Shown here piece by piece: positions 5,768-7,397 of a stretch of DNA of 7,397 bases; the stretch's first letter is position 1; each line of letters opens with the position of its first letter. Where the stretch lies: positions 1-7,397 of the forward strand of contig JAEYUA010000011.1 in the NCBI GenBank assembly GCA_023433755.1. Reading direction: 5' to 3'. The position numbers and the translations under genes were made by a program. Origin of the DNA: Bacteroidota bacterium. GTDB lineage: Bacteria; Bacteroidota; Bacteroidia; Chitinophagales; Chitinophagaceae. Below the pieces are notes generated by a model, which saw only the letters and a list, made by a program, of their open reading frames with translations, did not search any database and was not told the origin of the DNA.

Positions 5768-6556
5768 TCATACCACCAAAACTTCCCTGATAATGATGTA
5801 GATCCCCATGATGAGGACGAACCAGCCAAAACCTTTTTTGAGTTTAACGGCATTCACCTTCTGGTTGAAATAACCACCGATGAAAATGCCTGCTATGGCA
5901 ATAGCGGAGAGAACAGATATGAAGGTCCAGTCGATCGGGTGACGGCCAATGTCGCCGGTAAAACCGATCAGGGAATTCAGGGCAATGATGAGGAGGGAAG
6001 TACCAACGGCTTCTTTCATCGGCAGCTTCATGATGATGACCAGCGCCGGGATTAAGAGAAAGCCGCCGCCAGCACCGAGAAAGCCGGTCACCAGGCCGAT
6101 CAGTACGCCATAGCCAACCAAGGCAAGAGGACCAGATTTACTTTCTTTTTTAGATTCCACCGAGCGGCTTTTGATCATCGAAACAGAAGCCACTACCATG
6201 AGGATGGCAAAGACCACCATCACAAAAAGCGAATGGGTCACTTCAAAGGAACCGATCGTGAAAAAAACATCAGGCAAAAAAGGGATGATGAATTTCCTGG
6301 CTATGAAAACGGTGGTGATGGAAGAAGAGCCGAATAATAAGGCTGTTTTCACATTTACCAGTCCGCGCCGGTAATTATTGAAGGCGCCAACCAGGCTGGT
6401 GAGGCCCACAATAAAAAGAGAATAGGAAATGGCGATGGTAGGTGAGATGGCGAAAAGGTAAACCAGTACGGGAACCGTAAGTATCGAGCCTCCCCCTCCT
6501 ATCAGTCCCAAAGAAATCCCTATCAGCAATGAGGCTGCATAACCTGCTATCTCCAT
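5768..6556 (-). CDS. TauE/SafE-family anion exporter (sulfite type)
   Basis: A 262-residue polytopic membrane protein with the two-fold internal repeat of the family: LGLIGGGGSILTVPVLVY near residues 16-33 and GFLGAGGGFLLIPALV in the second half. There are about eight hydrophobic segments, with a charged cytosolic linker (SRSVESKKESKSG) between the halves. TauE/SafE proteins export sulfite, sulfoacetate or related anions. In the staphylococcal cst operon a TauE accompanies the persulfide dioxygenase, so here it probably removes sulfite or thiosulfate made by the CstB-like enzyme (inference). A GTG at 6604 would extend the frame, but it falls in the operator and adds 16 unlike residues, so I use the ATG at 6556. 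It lies 52 bases after the regulator gene and has its own promoter. Confidence 0.9.
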   Translation of the reverse strand: MEIAGYAASLLIGISLGLIGGGGSILTVPVLVYLFAISPTIAISYSLFIVGLTSLVGAFNNYRRGLVNVKTALLFGSSSITTVFIARKFIIPFLPDVFFTIGSFEVTHSLFVMVVFAILMVVASVSMIKSRSVESKKESKSGPLALVGYGVLIGLVTGFLGAGGGFLLIPALVIIMKLPMKEAVGTSLLIIALNSLIGFTGDIGRHPIDWTFISVLSAIAIAGIFIGGYFNQKVNAVKLKKGFGWFVLIMGIYIIIREVLVV

Positions 6557-6560
6557 CCTG

Positions 6561-6605
6561 CAAATTTGCGCGCATCTGGCTTGATGCACAGTGATAATTG
6601 TCACA
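6561..6605 (-). promoter_or_regulatory. Promoter with CRP-type operator before tauE
   Basis: AGTGA-TAATTG-TCACA at 6590-6605 (plus strand) matches the CRP consensus at 9 of 10 half-site positions. On the minus strand CAAATTTG (6568-6561), followed by CAG, is the -7 element. It shares the nine bases AATTTGCAG with the promoter of the CstB-like gene. The centre (6597.5) is 36.5 bp from the final G, identical to that promoter. By the same measure transcription would begin at about 6556-6557, the start codon itself, so the message may have almost no leader. The operator lies three bases past the stop codon of the regulator gene. Confidence 0.65.
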
Positions 6606-6608
6606 GAC

Positions 6609-7241
6609 TTACCCAGTCTTTATCCACTCCACCGAATTGCGGTGGATGATCACCCAGCCTTTTGTTTCCATTTTTTTCAGCAGCCTGCTGATCACTTCCC
6701 GTGAGGAATTGAGGTCGGTAGCGATTTCCTGGTGGGTCATTTTGAGGTTGTTGCCCAGTCGTGCTACCTGTTTTTTCAAATAATCTTCGAGGCGCTGGTC
6801 CATATTGGAAAAAGCAATGGCATCGATGGTTTTGAGCAATTCTTCAAATCGGCTCCTGTAGGAGGTAATCACAAACTGGTACCAGCTTTTGTAGCGGCTC
6901 ATCCACTGGTCCATGAATTCCAGCGGAATGCTTAGGATGGTGGCATCAGTGAGTGCCTTGGCGAGCACCTCGCTGGTTTCCTGTTTGTCGGCGCAGATCA
7001 TGGAAAGAGAGCAGGCCTGCCCGGCATCGAGGTGATAGATAAAGAATTCTTTTCCCAGTTCATCTTCGCGGTACAGTTTTACCAGTCCGTCCAGGATGAG
7101 CATGGTAGAACGGATAGTTTGTCCTACACGGAGAAGGGTATCACCGGCTTTCACCTCTTTGATGGTGCCATGCTGAATGATTTCATCATAGAGTTCTGCT
7201 TCCAGCCCGGGAAATATGTTTTTTAATTCTTTTGTGGTCAT
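6609..7241 (-). CDS. Crp/Fnr-family transcriptional regulator, probable local regulator of the sulfur genes
   Basis: A 210-residue regulator. The cyclic-nucleotide-binding-type beta-barrel spans about 20-115, a dimer helix about 120-145, and a winged helix-turn-helix about 150-205 (MTHQEIATDLNSSREVISRL). The recognition helix has R181, E182 and R186, the same spacing as the Arg-Glu-Arg trio with which E. coli CRP reads TGTGA. It has no N-terminal iron-sulfur cysteine cluster, unlike Fnr. C77 and C83 (GQACSLSMIC) are the only cysteines and lie where the barrel meets the effector pocket, so a thiol or persulfide switch is plausible. The phosphate-binding RxAS signature of cAMP receptors is absent. 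Three TGTGA-type palindromes occur in the downstream sulfur genes and none before its own gene. Confidence 0.9.
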   Translation of the reverse strand: MTTKELKNIFPGLEAELYDEIIQHGTIKEVKAGDTLLRVGQTIRSTMLILDGLVKLYREDELGKEFFIYHLDAGQACSLSMICADKQETSEVLAKALTDATILSIPLEFMDQWMSRYKSWYQFVITSYRSRFEELLKTIDAIAFSNMDQRLEDYLKKQVARLGNNLKMTHQEIATDLNSSREVISRLLKKMETKGWVIIHRNSVEWIKTG

Positions 7242-7253
7242 ACCTTATAGGTG

Positions 7254-7276
7254 CAAAGTTTCATTTTTGAATGAAA
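7254..7276 (-). promoter_or_regulatory. Candidate promoter and palindrome before the Crp/Fnr gene
   Basis: On the minus strand AAACTTTG (7261-7254), followed by CAC, resembles TAnnTTTG and shares TTTGCA with the three sulfur-gene promoters. A perfect dyad TTTCATT-N4-AATGAAA (7259-7276) overlaps its upstream edge, where a bound protein would block polymerase. No CRP-type box lies at the expected distance. The dyad could be an operator for another factor or an AT-rich coincidence. Confidence 0.4.
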
Positions 7277-7300
7277 TGAAGTTTAAAAATATTGACAGAC

Positions 7301-7332
7301 TTAGCTTCGAGCTTTTAGCTGCGAGCTGCGAG
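7301..7332. repeat. Short degenerate tandem repeat (AGCTKCGAG type)
   Basis: TTAGCTTCGAGCT (7301-7313) is followed by TTAGCTGCGAGCT (7315-7327), identical at 12 of 13 positions, and by a further GCGAG (7328-7332). Low-complexity GAGCT/GCGAG runs of this sort are found between genes in Bacteroidota. The bases from here to the right edge (7333-7397) carry no supportable gene. Confidence 0.45.
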
Positions 7333-7397
7333 AGGGCCGTTCAATTTCAGGTAATACCTCCAATAAACAATGCTCGAATTGAAGATAACTGCATGGG

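Noticed and set aside
5665..5853. N-terminal extension of the first rhodanese to 5853
   Set aside because: It would overlap the TauE gene and run through the promoter and CRP-type box; the extra residues do not look like protein and the domain is complete from 5664.
7301..7396. Open minus-strand frame of 31 codons reaching the right edge (…YLQFEHCLLEVLPEIE…)
   Set aside because: It could be the end of a gene lying outside the window, but it is short, its last third is the degenerate repeat, and I recognise no family.
7370..7397. Plus-strand ATG frame open to the right edge (MLELKITAW)
   Set aside because: Eight to nine codons cannot be told from chance and no promoter or ribosome-binding site supports it.
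1..7397. CRISPR array, tRNA, rRNA, transposase or toxin-antitoxin pair
   Set aside because: No spaced direct repeats, RNA gene signatures or matching protein motifs were seen on either strand.

Overview
The window reads as a chromosomal stretch of a Bacteroidota bacterium, most likely Chitinophagaceae or a close relative. This rests on moderate GC content, the near absence of Shine-Dalgarno sequences before genes, -7 promoter elements close to the Bacteroidota consensus TAnnTTTG, and families common in that phylum (DUF6132-like protein, split YeeE/DUF6691 pair, DUF2892 protein). The taxonomic call is inference; there is no rRNA or other marker gene.

Layout. Positions 1-245 hold no recognisable gene. 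A cytosolic four-helix-bundle copper-storage protein (Csp type, 246-578) is the only plus-strand gene. It converges on the rest across a 27-bp imperfect inverted repeat (614-640 / 726-752). Everything else is on the minus strand. In transcriptional order: a Crp/Fnr regulator (7241-6609); a TauE/SafE sulfite-type exporter (6556-5768); a tight operon of two single-domain rhodaneses, a DUF2892 membrane protein and a DUF6132-like membrane protein (5664-4667); a split YeeE/YedE thiosulfate-type transporter as two genes (4450-3344) ending in a clear intrinsic terminator (3276-3306); then an operon of a CstB-like persulfide dioxygenase-rhodanese fusion, an OsmC-family protein and a class I SAM methyltransferase (3199-777).

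How it fits together. The gene content is a sulfane-sulfur (persulfide/thiosulfate/sulfite) handling locus. YeeE moves thiosulfate-type sulfur, rhodaneses and cysteine-bearing membrane proteins relay it, the dioxygenase-rhodanese oxidises persulfide, TauE would export the sulfite-type product, and OsmC may reduce peroxide or persulfide. It resembles the staphylococcal cst operon (CstB, TauE, rhodanese) but has no CsoR-type repressor and no sulfide:quinone oxidoreductase in view.

The main result from reading intergenic DNA is a probable local regulon. Three promoters (before the CstB-like gene, the first rhodanese and tauE) each carry a CRP-type palindrome, (T/G/A)GTGA-N6-T(C/T)ACA. Its centre lies 36.5, 35.5 and 36.5 bp upstream of the G of a shared AATTTGCA element. 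The regulator encoded at the head of the cluster has the Arg-Glu-x3-Arg recognition-helix pattern of E. coli CRP, which reads TGTGA half-sites, and two cysteines (C77, C83) in its sensor domain that could be a thiol switch. This is prediction from sequence only.
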